Positions 9,470-19,288 of a DNA stretch of 64,000 nucleotides are shown piece after piece. The position numbers and the translations under genes are program-made. The stretch is from Phycisphaerales bacterium (lineage in GTDB: Bacteria; Planctomycetota; Phycisphaerae; Phycisphaerales; UBA1924): NCBI GenBank assembly GCA_029260555.1, contig JAJDCZ010000005.1:21153-85152 (forward strand), in the 5' to 3' direction. Positions within the stretch are counted from its first letter, which is position 1, and the number at the start of each line of letters is the position of its first letter. A model generated the notes under the pieces. That model searched no databases. It was not told the origin of the DNA and worked only from the letters and a program-made list of their open reading frames with translations.

Positions 9470-10123
9470 TCAACATGACGCCTGCAATGGTGCCATATTC
9501 AGAAAATTGCCCAGCAACTGATGCCCCTGATCTGTCAGGAAGCTCTCGGGATGAAACTGCACCCCTTCCATGGGTGCCTTGCCAGGGTCATCCCACACCC
9601 GCGATAGCCCCATCAACACGCGCTGTGACTGACCAGATGAGCCAGGCTCATCGGTCCATGCAGATGCATGCCACCCGGATGGTACCGCATCAAAATCAGC
9701 GACCAGTGAGTGATATCGAGTGGCACAAAAGGGGCTGGGGAGTCCTGCAAAGAGGCCTGTGGAGTCATGGTGCATCATGCTGGTCTTGCCATGCATGGGT
9801 TTGTCGTGCTGATGAACCCTCATTCCAGCAAGCTCAGCCATGCACTGATGCCCAAGACAGACGCCCAGCACAGGGATACGACCAGCGAAACGGGAAATCA
9901 TGGCCCGCGATACGCCTGATTCACTGGGCGTGCAAGGCCCCGGCGAAATCACCAGATGCGTCGGCCCCTTGCCACCATCAAGAGCCTGAGCCTGATCAGG
10001 CGTGATGGCATCATTGCGAACCACGATCAAATCTCGCTCGGGAATCAGGCTGGGTTCAATCTCGCCAAAGCGCTGGACCAGGTTCCAGGTAAAGCTGTCA
10101 TAGTTGTCGATCAGCAGAATCAT
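9470..10123 (-). CDS. trpG: Glutamine amidotransferase, anthranilate/aminodeoxychorismate synthase component II
   Basis: 217 residues. A class I glutamine amidotransferase with an ILLIDNYDSFTWNL start, oxyanion region SPGPCTPSESG, nucleophile Cys in GVCLGHQCMAE and the catalytic His/Glu in VQFHPES. It supplies ammonia to the chorismate-binding component I, for tryptophan (TrpG) or folate (PabA); a single amphibolic subunit is common and the sequence does not decide. No component I gene is in the window. The loop after LVADFDA is longer than usual. Confidence 0.9.
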   Translation of the reverse strand: MILLIDNYDSFTWNLVQRFGEIEPSLIPERDLIVVRNDAITPDQAQALDGGKGPTHLVISPGPCTPSESGVSRAMISRFAGRIPVLGVCLGHQCMAELAGMRVHQHDKPMHGKTSMMHHDSTGLFAGLPSPFCATRYHSLVADFDAVPSGWHASAWTDEPGSSGQSQRVLMGLSRVWDDPGKAPMEGVQFHPESFLTDQGHQLLGNFLNMAPLQASC

Positions 10124-10190
10124 CGCGGGTCAGTGTAGGTCGCCTGCCTGTAGCACCACGCCAGAGGCATTCATGGATGAGCATTTGTGC

Positions 10191-10505
10191 TCAGCCGCCT
10201 GCCGGGCTGGAGCCAGCCTTGCCAGACCCTGGCTCGGGCTCTTGACCCTTGGGGTAGCGGTTCTGAGCATCAGTCGCAGCAGCATTTTCTTGAAGTGCTG
10301 CTGAAGTGCTTTGATTGCTCAAGGCACGCTCTCGAGTTACTTTATCAGGCTTTTTGGGAATGAAGTTTTTTGAATAGACAACCACGACCAACAAAAGCAC
10401 CACAACACCCACTGCGCTCACGATCACCCGTTTGCGTATTTCCGGGTCAGCCATGCTTACTCGAACCCGGTCAGTGAGTTCTTCGATGCGATACCGATCG
10501 ATCAT
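10191..10505 (-). CDS. Small single-pass membrane protein, unknown
   Basis: 104 residues. A charged N-terminal 28 residues precede one strong transmembrane helix (about 29-44, rich in Val and Leu), then a polar, Ala/Pro/Gly-rich tail. No known family. It lies 67 bases upstream of the trpG start on the same strand. Coding is supported mainly by its clean start at 10505 and typical codon use. Confidence 0.55.
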   Translation of the reverse strand: MIDRYRIEELTDRVRVSMADPEIRKRVIVSAVGVVVLLLVVVVYSKNFIPKKPDKVTRERALSNQSTSAALQENAAATDAQNRYPKGQEPEPGSGKAGSSPAGG

Positions 10506-10546
10506 GCCTGTCCTCTGTTGTGTGCGTCAGGTGTAAAAGAATAGGG

Positions 10547-11596
10547 TTAGCGTTGAATATCCCGGCCGTGAATGCCGTCCTTCGTAGCCCAGAAGAATGC
10601 GGGATAGAGCCCGCCATTCTCGGTCGTGCCGTTCTCAAGAAGGTCGCCTCTCATTTCATATCGTCCAAGAATGGAGTTATCGACATCCCACACATCCGTA
10701 GGCGTAAACGCATCACGCACGCTCTGCTTGGGTGATTGTGTCAATGCAGACACCTCGCTCATGTTCGCCCGGATCACGCTGCCATCGACCAGCCCAACAT
10801 TGGTCTTGGCCTGTGGATTGTGCCAGGTTGGTGGAGCATCGCGTCTGCCGAGAACTTGAGGATTCCCCAGGATGGTCACTGTCTCAAGCCGACGGCGCTG
10901 TGATGTATCAAATCGCTCAAAGATGATGACTTTTTGCGTGGGATAGGTCACATCACTCTGCCTGTTACGGCGAAAACCCGCCTGATCAGGCTCTCGTGGA
11001 TCAGCAGAGTTCCTGGGCGACTGGGCATACCGATTCGGGTTAAACCAGAATGTAGGCGAATAGAAATATGAAGTGTCCCAGATCACCCGATCCAGAGAGT
11101 ATTGAGTGGAAAGTTCAAGGAATCGATCCTTGGGTGCTGCATCAGCCGGTGCAAACTGAACATCAGATGCGTAATCACCCGGTGAGATCCAGTCCGCGGT
11201 CTGGCTGTACCAGTGGGCTGCGTACATCTCGCTCTTCCACACTCCCGGATCAGTAAAAGCAAAGCACTGTTCATCGTTTCTGGAGATGCGCCACCAGGTG
11301 CCTTGATTGCAGAGGTTGGTTCCTCTGCCAAAGGGATTGACAAAAGAGTCATCATGCTCTCCACCATACAGGATCTGCACCTGCGTCAGAGATTTGATAT
11401 TCGACAGGCTCACGGTGTTTTGAGCTGCGAGTCTGGCTTCACCCAGAGATGGAAGCAGAATCCCAATAAGCAGTGCGATGATCGCAATGACGACCAACAG
11501 CTCAATGAGCGTAAAGCCCCGGCCGGGATTGCTGCTTCTCAGCTTCAACCTGCTCCACCGGCTTACACCGTTGTCGTTTGTATTCAGACGATTCAT
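10547..11596 (-). CDS. Pseudopilin-like protein with prepilin N-terminus
   Basis: 349 residues from ATG 11596, which has GGAGG five bases upstream (a tandem ATG lies at 11599). The class III signal [20 protein letters not shown] has the canonical Gly-Phe cleavage site and is followed by a C-terminal soluble domain with a VGLVDGSVIRA segment of the DUF1559-like type. The substrate or partners are unknown. It is separate from the other two pseudopilin genes of the window and differs from them after the helix. Confidence 0.88.
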   Translation of the reverse strand: MNRLNTNDNGVSRWSRLKLRSSNPGRGFTLIELLVVIAIIALLIGILLPSLGEARLAAQNTVSLSNIKSLTQVQILYGGEHDDSFVNPFGRGTNLCNQGTWWRISRNDEQCFAFTDPGVWKSEMYAAHWYSQTADWISPGDYASDVQFAPADAAPKDRFLELSTQYSLDRVIWDTSYFYSPTFWFNPNRYAQSPRNSADPREPDQAGFRRNRQSDVTYPTQKVIIFERFDTSQRRRLETVTILGNPQVLGRRDAPPTWHNPQAKTNVGLVDGSVIRANMSEVSALTQSPKQSVRDAFTPTDVWDVDNSILGRYEMRGDLLENGTTENGGLYPAFFWATKDGIHGRDIQR

Positions 11597-11805
11597 CATA
11601 GCCTCCAATTTCAAAGTTCTGTGTATGCTTTGCCCGCCCGCATCACACAACACATGACACAGCACCTCGTTGCATGATTCTAACATCTATCCGTACTGAC
11701 GGCAATTCTGATGCCAAAAATGGATCGATACCAGCGGAATCCTTTTTCTGCCTGCCGATAACTCAAAAAGACTGGCTCGATCAGCCTCATCTGGCGGGTT
11801 CCTGA

Positions 11806-12627
11806 TCAGATCTGGCCAGATTCTTTTTTCTTACTTTGACTGGTATTGGCGATTTCCTCACGAACGATCCGCCTGATCAGTTCAATCTTGCCGGGCGTGG
11901 CGTTCTCCATGCTCCCCGCCAGTGCATCCAGCCCGCCCAGAGCTGCCCCGATCAGCCCTGCTCGGCTGATGATGTCCTCACACCGGGCATCCAGGGCATC
12001 AACCCTGTCCGCAGCTGCCAAAAGCACAGCATCAATCTGCCTGCGAATGATCGCAGTCTGTTTATTGATCTCCCCAACCTGGCTGCACGCATCTTCAACA
12101 CGCTGCACCAGGGCTTCACTTTGCTCGATCAGAGCAGATATATCCTGCCCACCTATTGCGTCCTGCTGCGTGGGAGATACTGCGGGTTCTGTCTGGTCAG
12201 CCTGGCGCTCAATGGGCTCAGGTGGAGATGCGTTTTGTATTTCCGTCTTTGAGTCTTCGATGCTGGTGAGTCGGCTGGCAATCTGGGTCGTGTGCTCTTC
12301 CAGAACAGCCAGACGGTCAACCAGCGATTCCGCCTGCTCGTCTGCCTTGCTGGCAATGGCGTCAGCACGGGTCTGCACCGCATCCAGAGCTTGCTTGAGC
12401 GCCAAAATCCTTTTTCGCGTGCTTTGTTTTGCTTCTTCAAGCTCACGAAGCACTCGTTGAGCCTGATCTGCCTGGTTTTCGAGTCGATCAGCTTCATCAC
12501 CAGCCTGCTCTATGGTCTGCCGAAGCTCACGCGAATACTCATCAAACGCATCTGAATCGATCACTCGAGGTGAAACGAACACCTCGCTGGCCAAATCCGA
12601 TACCGTTTCCAAGCTCGACCGTTCCAT
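11806..12627 (-). CDS. Coiled-coil protein of unknown function
   Basis: 273 residues dominated by heptad-type coiled coil from about 25 to 125, with a second helical block (140-235). There is no signal peptide or membrane helix, so it is likely cytoplasmic. Composition is rich in Ala, Glu, Gln and Asp, and the end is KKKESGQ-like and basic. No family is recognised. Isolated, divergent from rluB. Confidence 0.6.
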   Translation of the reverse strand: MERSSLETVSDLASEVFVSPRVIDSDAFDEYSRELRQTIEQAGDEADRLENQADQAQRVLRELEEAKQSTRKRILALKQALDAVQTRADAIASKADEQAESLVDRLAVLEEHTTQIASRLTSIEDSKTEIQNASPPEPIERQADQTEPAVSPTQQDAIGGQDISALIEQSEALVQRVEDACSQVGEINKQTAIIRRQIDAVLLAAADRVDALDARCEDIISRAGLIGAALGGLDALAGSMENATPGKIELIRRIVREEIANTSQSKKKESGQI

Positions 12628-12755
12628 AGCTCAACCTCTATTTACGATGACAAACCATCTTCTGATGAATCGGCCCACCTGAACCTGACGCTTGAGAATC
12701 GGACCAACTCTCCACAAAGCAAGGCTCCCACGCTACACCAGCCTAAACTCAACCA

Positions 12756-13634
12756 ATGCCTCCTCCAAAGAACACCTCAGCACGAAGCAGCACGAACCCC
12801 ATCCGCGATGCTGCCCATGGCAGACGCCTTCAACGCGTCCTGGCTGAGGCTGGCGTCGCGTCCCGGCGAGAATGCGAACAGCTCATCGAAGGCGGGCATG
12901 TCTCGGTCAATGGCTCAATCATCAACACGCTCCCAGCATGGGTCGACCCACAAACCGACCGAGTCGTTGTCGATGGCCTGGTGATCGACCTCAACAGCGC
13001 CCGAAAAATCTGGGTCATGCTCAACAAGCCCGCCCGAACCCTCACCACCATGCACGATGAACCCGGTGCTGACCGGCGAACCATCGCTGACCTCGTCCAA
13101 CATCCCGCAGCTCCGCGCCTCTTTCCCGTAGGCAGACTCGATTATGACACCGTCGGGCTCATCCTTCTGACCAATGACGGTGAAGCGGCCAATCGGCTCA
13201 TCCACCCTCGCTATGGCGTGGCCAAGACCTATCGGGTGATCGTCAAAGGCTCACTTGAGCCTGAGCAGGTCCAGACTCTGCAAAAAGGCTTGTACCTGAC
13301 TGATCGCAGAAAGGGGCGTTCGACCGGGGCCAGCCGTACTGCGCCCGTGGAGGTGCGGGTGGTCAAGAAGGATCGAGAGCGCACGGTGCTGGAGATCACG
13401 CTGCACGAAGGGCGAAATCGTCAGATCCGTCGCATGCTTGCAGATGTGAAATGCCCCGTAAAACGGCTCGAGCGCATCGCGATCGGTCCACTGAGGCTCA
13501 AAGGTCTTGCCAGAGGCGAATGGCGCGAGCTGGAAAAACACGAACTTGCAGCACTCAAAAAAGCCACCCCCAAATCTGGAAAACCCAAACCAACCCATGA
13601 AAAACCCGCGCGCGACAACCGCAAACCAAGCTGA
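12756..13634 (+). CDS. rluB: 23S rRNA pseudouridine synthase, RluB/RsuA family
   Basis: 292 residues. An N-terminal S4 RNA-binding domain (about 24-75: LQRVLAEAGVASRRECEQLI) is followed by the RsuA-type catalytic domain with the active-site Asp in GRLDYDTVGLILLTNDGE and the RQIRRML motif. It isomerises a uridine in 23S rRNA (helix 80-90 region in the known RluB). The C-terminal basic tail (lysine/proline rich) overlaps the next gene by 38 bases. RluB and RluE/RsuA are hard to separate by eye; RluB is preferred because the S4 domain and tail are present. Confidence 0.85.
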   Translation: MPPPKNTSARSSTNPIRDAAHGRRLQRVLAEAGVASRRECEQLIEGGHVSVNGSIINTLPAWVDPQTDRVVVDGLVIDLNSARKIWVMLNKPARTLTTMHDEPGADRRTIADLVQHPAAPRLFPVGRLDYDTVGLILLTNDGEAANRLIHPRYGVAKTYRVIVKGSLEPEQVQTLQKGLYLTDRRKGRSTGASRTAPVEVRVVKKDRERTVLEITLHEGRNRQIRRMLADVKCPVKRLERIAIGPLRLKGLARGEWRELEKHELAALKKATPKSGKPKPTHEKPARDNRKPS

Positions 13635-15156
13635 AACCGATGGAACCAGACTTGCCCGCATCTCGCATGTTGTGCGTGGTGTTGCAAGAGAACTCTATCG
13701 CACACGCCTGCCTCAGATGGCTGCTGCACTGTCGTTTCGAACCATCTTTGGCATGATCCCTGCAATGGTGCTTTCGCTCGTCGTCATTGGCGGATTCGCC
13801 AGCGATCAGAGCGTCGAAAAGATCCTTGATCAACTGCTGGACTTTTCGGGTCTGAGCGAAATTGTCATCACCGAACAATCCTCTCAAGGCACCCAATCAC
13901 AAGAAACAAATCCGACCACCGACCAAAATGAACTTGAGCCTGCTCCGGCGGATACAAACCAGGAACTGCTCCCCCCAGAGCAAAGCGATTTATCAGCAAA
14001 TGCAGATCCGGTTGCTGATGATGCTCCTGCAAGCACCAGTCAGGAACGGCTGGAGGTCTGGATTCGTGATCTGATCACCGCGGCTCGTAACATTCAGTTC
14101 AAAGCCATCGGTGCTGTGGGCTTGCTTTTTTTAATCTACGCTGCCCTTTCGATGCTCGTCGAAATTGAGCGCGCGTTTAATCAGGTCTACAGAGCGCAGA
14201 CTGGACGGCAATGGATTCGCAGACTCACCCACTACTGGACCATGCTCACACTGGGCACACTCTTCCTGCTAGCCACCTTCTATGTTGGCGAACGCTTTAA
14301 AGACTGGACCGGCGGGCTGGAATCCATCAGCACCATTGGCCGATCCCTGACAGCCCTCTTGGGCTACTTTACAACCGTCGCGATCAGCTGGCTTCTGATT
14401 CTCGTCATGTACAAAATCGTACCCAACGCGCCCGTGCGCCTCGGCCCTGCCATGATCGGCGCTTTGGTCGCAGCGTTACTCTGGGAAGGCGGCAAGTGGG
14501 GCTTCACGCAGTATGTCGCATACTCAATCAGCTATGCCAGACTCTACGGAGCCATGGCACTCATCCCGCTCTTCATGCTCTGGGTCTATCTAACCTGGCT
14601 CATCGTGCTCTTTGGGTTGCAGGTCAGCTACACGCTTCAGAACTTCAAGCAATGGTCAATCGCTGAAGCCTCTGGTCATGAATCCAGCGATCGCGCACCG
14701 TTTCTTGATCCCGCTATCGTTGTCGAGTTCATGACCATGATCGCTTCGCGTTTTGCAGCGGGCACCCAGACAAGTGCTGAGAAACTCGCTGAGAACCTGG
14801 GCATGCCCCGAGCTGAAACGATACAAATCCTCGACGCCCTGGGAAATGCAGGCCATCTGTGTAAAGTGCAAAGCGACTCAGACGAAGCCATCTACGCACT
14901 GGCTCGGCCGCCGGAGCAGATCGATGCATCAGAACTGCTGGCCATCGCCCATGCCATGGCTGGCACCAGTGCTGTGCCAAGCACCGTACTCGACGAACTT
15001 CGCAAACAGGAACTTCATACGCTTTCAGGTCGATCGCTGGCATCTTTGCTGTCTGTGCCTGCAGCACCAGATTCACAAGCACCCGCTGATGAACCTGCGC
15101 CGATTTCTGAGAAGGATGACACTGACAATCATGAGCACTCTGATGAACAGTCCTGA
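13597..15156 (+). CDS. YihY/BrkB family inner-membrane protein
   Basis: 519 residues from ATG 13597, overlapping the rluB end. Membrane helices include TIFGMIPAMVLSLVVIGG near the start, then a polar insert (about 85-155, Gln/Glu/Pro rich) that is not typical of the family. The core continues with IGAVGLLFLIYAALSMLVEIERAFNQVY, LTHYWTMLTLGTLFLL and GAMALIPLFMLWVYLTWLIVLFGLQ, which identify BrkB/YihY. A C-terminal soluble region (about 390-519) resembles a winged helix. Earlier annotation as ribonuclease BN is wrong for this family; the function is unknown. Confidence 0.88.
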   Translation: MKNPRATTANQAETDGTRLARISHVVRGVARELYRTRLPQMAAALSFRTIFGMIPAMVLSLVVIGGFASDQSVEKILDQLLDFSGLSEIVITEQSSQGTQSQETNPTTDQNELEPAPADTNQELLPPEQSDLSANADPVADDAPASTSQERLEVWIRDLITAARNIQFKAIGAVGLLFLIYAALSMLVEIERAFNQVYRAQTGRQWIRRLTHYWTMLTLGTLFLLATFYVGERFKDWTGGLESISTIGRSLTALLGYFTTVAISWLLILVMYKIVPNAPVRLGPAMIGALVAALLWEGGKWGFTQYVAYSISYARLYGAMALIPLFMLWVYLTWLIVLFGLQVSYTLQNFKQWSIAEASGHESSDRAPFLDPAIVVEFMTMIASRFAAGTQTSAEKLAENLGMPRAETIQILDALGNAGHLCKVQSDSDEAIYALARPPEQIDASELLAIAHAMAGTSAVPSTVLDELRKQELHTLSGRSLASLLSVPAAPDSQAPADEPAPISEKDDTDNHEHSDEQS

Positions 15157-15391
15157 TACAGATCGACTCCGTGCCTTTTGCACTCAAGCTACTCGCACTA
15201 CATCGAGTCTTGGCTTTGTCATACTGATCGTGTTGAGCCTTTCTCTGACAGGGTGTTATCAGCGTATCGTGGGTGCCCGGGGGTTTAATGCCCGCGAAAC
15301 TGATATCGGCAAAAGCAACCTGGGCAAGGGGCCGCTGGATCGACTCCTCTTTGGCGATTCATCCGAGAAAAAACTTGAAGAACGCTGGTAA
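15131..15391 (+). CDS. Small lipoprotein
   Basis: 86 residues from ATG 15131 (or 15143), overlapping the end of the YihY gene. A signal peptide with lipobox SLTGC puts the mature N-terminal Cys near residue 42, so an outer- or inner-membrane lipoprotein is expected. The mature part is only about 45 residues and charged, with no recognised domain. Tight packing with the YihY and protease genes suggests one transcript. Confidence 0.65.
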   Translation: MSTLMNSPDTDRLRAFCTQATRTTSSLGFVILIVLSLSLTGCYQRIVGARGFNARETDIGKSNLGKGPLDRLLFGDSSEKKLEERW

Positions 15392-15464
15392 ACTCCCGGA
15401 ACTAACCCGTTTTAGCCCGTCAATCAGTCCGATGAAGATCAATATATTTACCAACAACGATGCA

Positions 15465-16961
15465 ATGGAAAACCGACCAATGAACAACGCTGTGCGCACG
15501 ATCGTGTTTCTGATGATTGGCATGCTGGCTCTGCCAGCTCTGGGACAAGATACCGACATCCGAGAATCGGTCGTCAAAATCTTCTCCACCACACGCCCGC
15601 CAGATCCCACGCGCCCCTGGACCAAAGGCTCGCGGCGAGATGTCAGTGGCTCGGGCGTTGTCATCTCCAACAACCGGATTCTCACCAATGCCCATGTCGT
15701 GCGCTATGCACGCGAAGTCTTCGTTCAGCCCAACAACTCCTCAGATAAACTCCCTGCTTCCATCGTCGCTATCGCGCCGGGCATTGATCTTGCCATCTTG
15801 AAACTTGAAGATGAGTCGTTTTTTGACACGCACCCCGCAGCCTTGTTCAGCAGCGACCTTCCTGAAGTCGGCCAGAGCCTCAGCGCCTTTGGTTACCCCA
15901 TCGGAGGCGATGCCATGAGCATCACCGAAGGCATCGTCTCGCGCATCGAATATTCCGGCTATTACCAGGGCACACTGGGCTTGCGCATCCAGATCGACGC
16001 ACCCATCAACCCCGGTAACAGCGGCGGCCCCGCGTTTGCAGATGATAAAGTCATCGGTCTGGTCTTCAGCGGCATCCCCGACGCACAAAACATCGGCTAT
16101 CTCATCCCCGTCCAGGAAATCCGCGCCTTTCTCGATGATATCGAAGACGGCAACTATCAGGGCAGGCCTCGGCTTTTCGTTCCACTTCAAACCCTTGAGA
16201 ACCCTGCGCTACGAAAAAAACTTGGTATCGAATCCGGCATGTCGGGTCTGGTCGTCACCAACACGAAGAACGCTGAAAGCGTCTTTAAAAAGTGGGATGT
16301 CGTCACCGCCATTGGTGATAAGGATATCGACAACGCTGGCATGATCTCAATCGAGCAGAACTTGCGTGTCGACTTTCGGTACATGGTGCCTTTGCTTGCT
16401 CATGACAACCTTGTGCCCATCACCGTCTGGCGTAATCGCGAGCTCGTCGAGATTCAAGTCCCCGTCTCAGCCCAGCGTGACATGCTTTTGAAATATCTGG
16501 GCAACTCGTATCCCTCGTATTTCATCTATGGGCCTCTGGTCTTCACGCCGGTCTATGCAGATCATCTTGACTGGCTTGGGCGGGCGCTGCCTTTGTTCAT
16601 TGCCCGCGACAGCCCGTTCATCTATCGCCGATACGAACTGCTCGATGAACCAGGCGAGCAGATGGTCCTACTCTCGTCAAAGCTCTTTTCCAACCGCATC
16701 GCCAAAGGCTACGACCCTGGCCCCTTCCCCATTCTCCAGAGCGTCAATGGCCACGATATCACAAGCCTTGAGCAGCTCGTAAGGCTCCTGAGAGCACTTG
16801 AAGATGAGTTTGTAATCTTCGAATGGGCAGACCGAGGCGTCGAAACCCTCGTCTTTGAGCGCGATCAGATCGAACGAGCCACCGAAGAAATCCTTGAAGA
16901 CAACGGCGTCCGCAGCCAATTCTCCGACGACCTCAAGGACGCATGGAACAACCCTCAGTAG
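15465..16961 (+). CDS. Secreted HtrA/Deg-like serine protease
   Basis: 498 residues from ATG 15465; 15432 and 15480 are alternatives, and none has a strong Shine-Dalgarno. A signal peptide ends near LPALGQ. The trypsin-like domain (about 25-230) shows the full triad: His in LTNAHVV, Asp in PGIDLAIL and Ser in NPGNSGGPA. A PDZ-like region follows (KKWDVVTAIGDKDID), then a second possible PDZ near the C-terminus. The protein probably acts in the periplasm in protein quality control. It is longer than DegP, and the part from 330 on has no clear match. Confidence 0.88.
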   Translation: MENRPMNNAVRTIVFLMIGMLALPALGQDTDIRESVVKIFSTTRPPDPTRPWTKGSRRDVSGSGVVISNNRILTNAHVVRYAREVFVQPNNSSDKLPASIVAIAPGIDLAILKLEDESFFDTHPAALFSSDLPEVGQSLSAFGYPIGGDAMSITEGIVSRIEYSGYYQGTLGLRIQIDAPINPGNSGGPAFADDKVIGLVFSGIPDAQNIGYLIPVQEIRAFLDDIEDGNYQGRPRLFVPLQTLENPALRKKLGIESGMSGLVVTNTKNAESVFKKWDVVTAIGDKDIDNAGMISIEQNLRVDFRYMVPLLAHDNLVPITVWRNRELVEIQVPVSAQRDMLLKYLGNSYPSYFIYGPLVFTPVYADHLDWLGRALPLFIARDSPFIYRRYELLDEPGEQMVLLSSKLFSNRIAKGYDPGPFPILQSVNGHDITSLEQLVRLLRALEDEFVIFEWADRGVETLVFERDQIERATEEILEDNGVRSQFSDDLKDAWNNPQ

Positions 16962-17089
16962 CGAGTTTAATCACCTGCTCAGGAGTTGATACTGTTTTGG
17001 TCTAATCGTGGGCTTGCCGCTGATCAGCCCATACCATAAGGTCTTACTGAACCTGCCACACAGCTGGCTGATGACCGGAGCAGATCACC

Positions 17090-17659
17090 ATGGGAATCGA
17101 AACCGCCCTGCCTACAGACTTTGTGCTGACCACCCAGCTTCAGCGCGTCATCAACTGGTCACGGCGGTCCAGCCTCTGGCCCTTGCCCTTTGCCACCGCC
17201 TGCTGCGGAATCGAGCTCATGGCCACCGCCTCGAGCCGCTATGACCTGGCCCGGTTCGGCGCTGAGGTCATGCGCTTCAGCCCGCGTCAGAGCGACCTGC
17301 TCATCGTCGCAGGCCGCATCGGCATCAAAATGCTCCCCGTTCTTCAGCATGTCTATCAGCAGATGACCGAACCCAAGTGGGTCATTTCCATGGGGGCGTG
17401 CGCCTCAACTGGTGGCGTCTTTGACACCTACGCAGTCGTCCAGGGCTGCGACCAGTTCATCCCCGTTGATGTCTATGTCCCCGGCTGCCCGCCCCGCCCC
17501 GAGATGCTCATCGAAGCAGTCATGGCCATCCAACGCCACATCGATCAAGAAGGCATCCCCCCCACGATCGATGGCAAACGCGTGCCTCTGGGAATTGCGG
17601 TCGACCCCACCCACGCGGTCGCTCCCCAACCCGTAGGCATCACCGTCGGCGGTCAATAA
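17090..17659 (+). CDS. nuoB: NADH-quinone oxidoreductase subunit B
   Basis: 189 residues, start supported by GGAG ten bases upstream. It carries the ligands of the N2 [4Fe-4S] cluster of complex I: the tandem Cys38-Cys39 in TACCGIEL, Cys104 in GACAST and Cys133 in VPGCPP. It sits at the quinone site of the peripheral arm. No other nuo gene is in the window: it is flanked by a protease gene and convergent rmuC. It could be an extra copy or part of a scattered nuo set. Confidence 0.93.
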   Translation: MGIETALPTDFVLTTQLQRVINWSRRSSLWPLPFATACCGIELMATASSRYDLARFGAEVMRFSPRQSDLLIVAGRIGIKMLPVLQHVYQQMTEPKWVISMGACASTGGVFDTYAVVQGCDQFIPVDVYVPGCPPRPEMLIEAVMAIQRHIDQEGIPPTIDGKRVPLGIAVDPTHAVAPQPVGITVGGQ

Positions 17660-17701
17660 AAAAGACCAACTCCCAACGAGCTGTGAGCGGTTGAGAACCA
17701 G

Positions 17702-19201
17702 TTACTTCTCGTCTAACACCCGATCCCCAGCTTCATTCGATTCCACCAATTTGGACCCTTCCAGCAGCTTTGTCGTCACCGTAACCTCAGTAAACTCGGG
17801 TAGTTCCTTGGCGCTCTTGACACCCGTATCTTCAAACTTGCGAAGCGTCGGCATGAGTCGAGACTCCACGCTTGATGCAAACTGGTTGTAGCGATCGACC
17901 GTCTGGCCGATCGATTTACCCAGTGATGCTGCATACCCAAATGCAATCGCAGCCTTGCTGTGCAGTTCCTTGCCCAACTTCAACAGCTCGTTGGCTTCCT
18001 CAGCAAGCTGATACTCACGCCACCCCACCGCCACTGCCCGTAACAACCCGATCAGTGTGCTGGGGCTCGCAAGAATCACATTGTTTTCAGCAGCGATTTC
18101 GATCAGCTCAGGCCTCTGGCTCAGGGCTGCATCAATAAAATGATCCCCAGGCACAAACATCACCACAAAGTCAGGCGAGTCCTTATACAACGACCAGTAT
18201 TTCTTGTCACCAAGCTTTTTGGTTTGATCGACGATGTTCCTGGCAAAGTGCTCCAGATGCTCCTGCCGCTCCTCATCACTCTGGGCGTTCACAGCCTGGA
18301 TATACGAATCAATATTGGCTTTGGCATCAACAACAATCTTCCGCTCGTTCGGTAATGTCACGATCATGTCAGGCCGAAGCAGCTTCCCGGTTTCCGGATC
18401 TCGCACCGATGATTGCTCGGTAAAATCACAATACCGCGTCATACCCGCAAGCTCAGCAACCCGTCGAAGCTGAATCTCCCCATACCGGCCTCGAATCTCA
18501 GGCCGACTCAGCGCCTTGGTCAACCTGCCAGTTTCATCCTTGAGCTGTGCATTGGCGCTGGTCATCTGCGTGACTTGCTCGTAGAGAGTAGCAAAAGCCT
18601 TCGTCCGTGTCTTCTCCAGCTCCTCGAGCTTTTCCCGCGTCTCTTTAAGCGTTTGACTGATCGGCTTGACCAGTTGCTCGACCGCGATCTTGCGCTCGTC
18701 CAGCTCTGCTTTGGATTCCTTTTGCGTGGTCTCCAGCTTGGTCACCGCCAGCTTGAGAAACTCCTCATTGCTGGTCTTGAGTGCCTCAGCTGCCAAAGCA
18801 CGGAAGGTTTTATCAAACTTCTCATTCAGGTCCGCCATGCGCTGAGCCAGCTGTTTTTCGCGTTCATTAAGTTCACGCTCGCGCTGGCCATGCAATGCCT
18901 GAAGCTCATGCTCTTTTTGCCCGTACATGTCATCGCGACTTTTAAGTAGCAGTTTGTGTTGATTCTGCTCTCGCTCAAGTTGACCCGAAAGCTCGGTGGT
19001 TTCCTTCTTGAGGCTGTCCAGCTCCGGCTCGAGCTGTTCAAGCTTCTTGCTGATGGGCTCAAGCATCTGCCTAGCAGCATCACGCTCTGCAATCGCCCGC
19101 GCCTGATTCTCCTTGAGACGCATCTGGCTCCAGAACAACCAGAACCCCACCACCCCGAACACCAGCGCAGCCAAACTCACGACAATCAATGCGATTTCCA
19201 T
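17702..19201 (-). CDS. rmuC: RmuC-like protein
   Basis: 499 residues. An N-terminal transmembrane helix (about 3-25) is followed by a long coiled coil (30-190), then the RmuC domain (about 200-420) with RGRYGEIQLRRVAELAGM, PDMIVTLPNERKIVVDAKA and a nuclease-like VFVPGDHFIDAAL segment. Homologues limit inversions between short repeats, and the domain is distantly related to restriction-type nucleases. Isolated; convergent with nuoB and divergent from the PH-domain gene. Confidence 0.92.
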   Translation of the reverse strand: MEIALIVVSLAALVFGVVGFWLFWSQMRLKENQARAIAERDAARQMLEPISKKLEQLEPELDSLKKETTELSGQLEREQNQHKLLLKSRDDMYGQKEHELQALHGQRERELNEREKQLAQRMADLNEKFDKTFRALAAEALKTSNEEFLKLAVTKLETTQKESKAELDERKIAVEQLVKPISQTLKETREKLEELEKTRTKAFATLYEQVTQMTSANAQLKDETGRLTKALSRPEIRGRYGEIQLRRVAELAGMTRYCDFTEQSSVRDPETGKLLRPDMIVTLPNERKIVVDAKANIDSYIQAVNAQSDEERQEHLEHFARNIVDQTKKLGDKKYWSLYKDSPDFVVMFVPGDHFIDAALSQRPELIEIAAENNVILASPSTLIGLLRAVAVGWREYQLAEEANELLKLGKELHSKAAIAFGYAASLGKSIGQTVDRYNQFASSVESRLMPTLRKFEDTGVKSAKELPEFTEVTVTTKLLEGSKLVESNEAGDRVLDEK

Positions 19202-19288
19202 ACTTCAAGTGTATCAGCCGCGACCCGCGAGGTGCTGTAGCAATTACACCGCCAGACGAGCTTTCAGGTTCTCTGGCTATAATCCGAT

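Noticed and set aside
19213..19236. A further half copy of the dispersed repeat (CAGCCGCGACC) near rmuC
   Set aside because: Only about 11 bases match and no partner arm exists.
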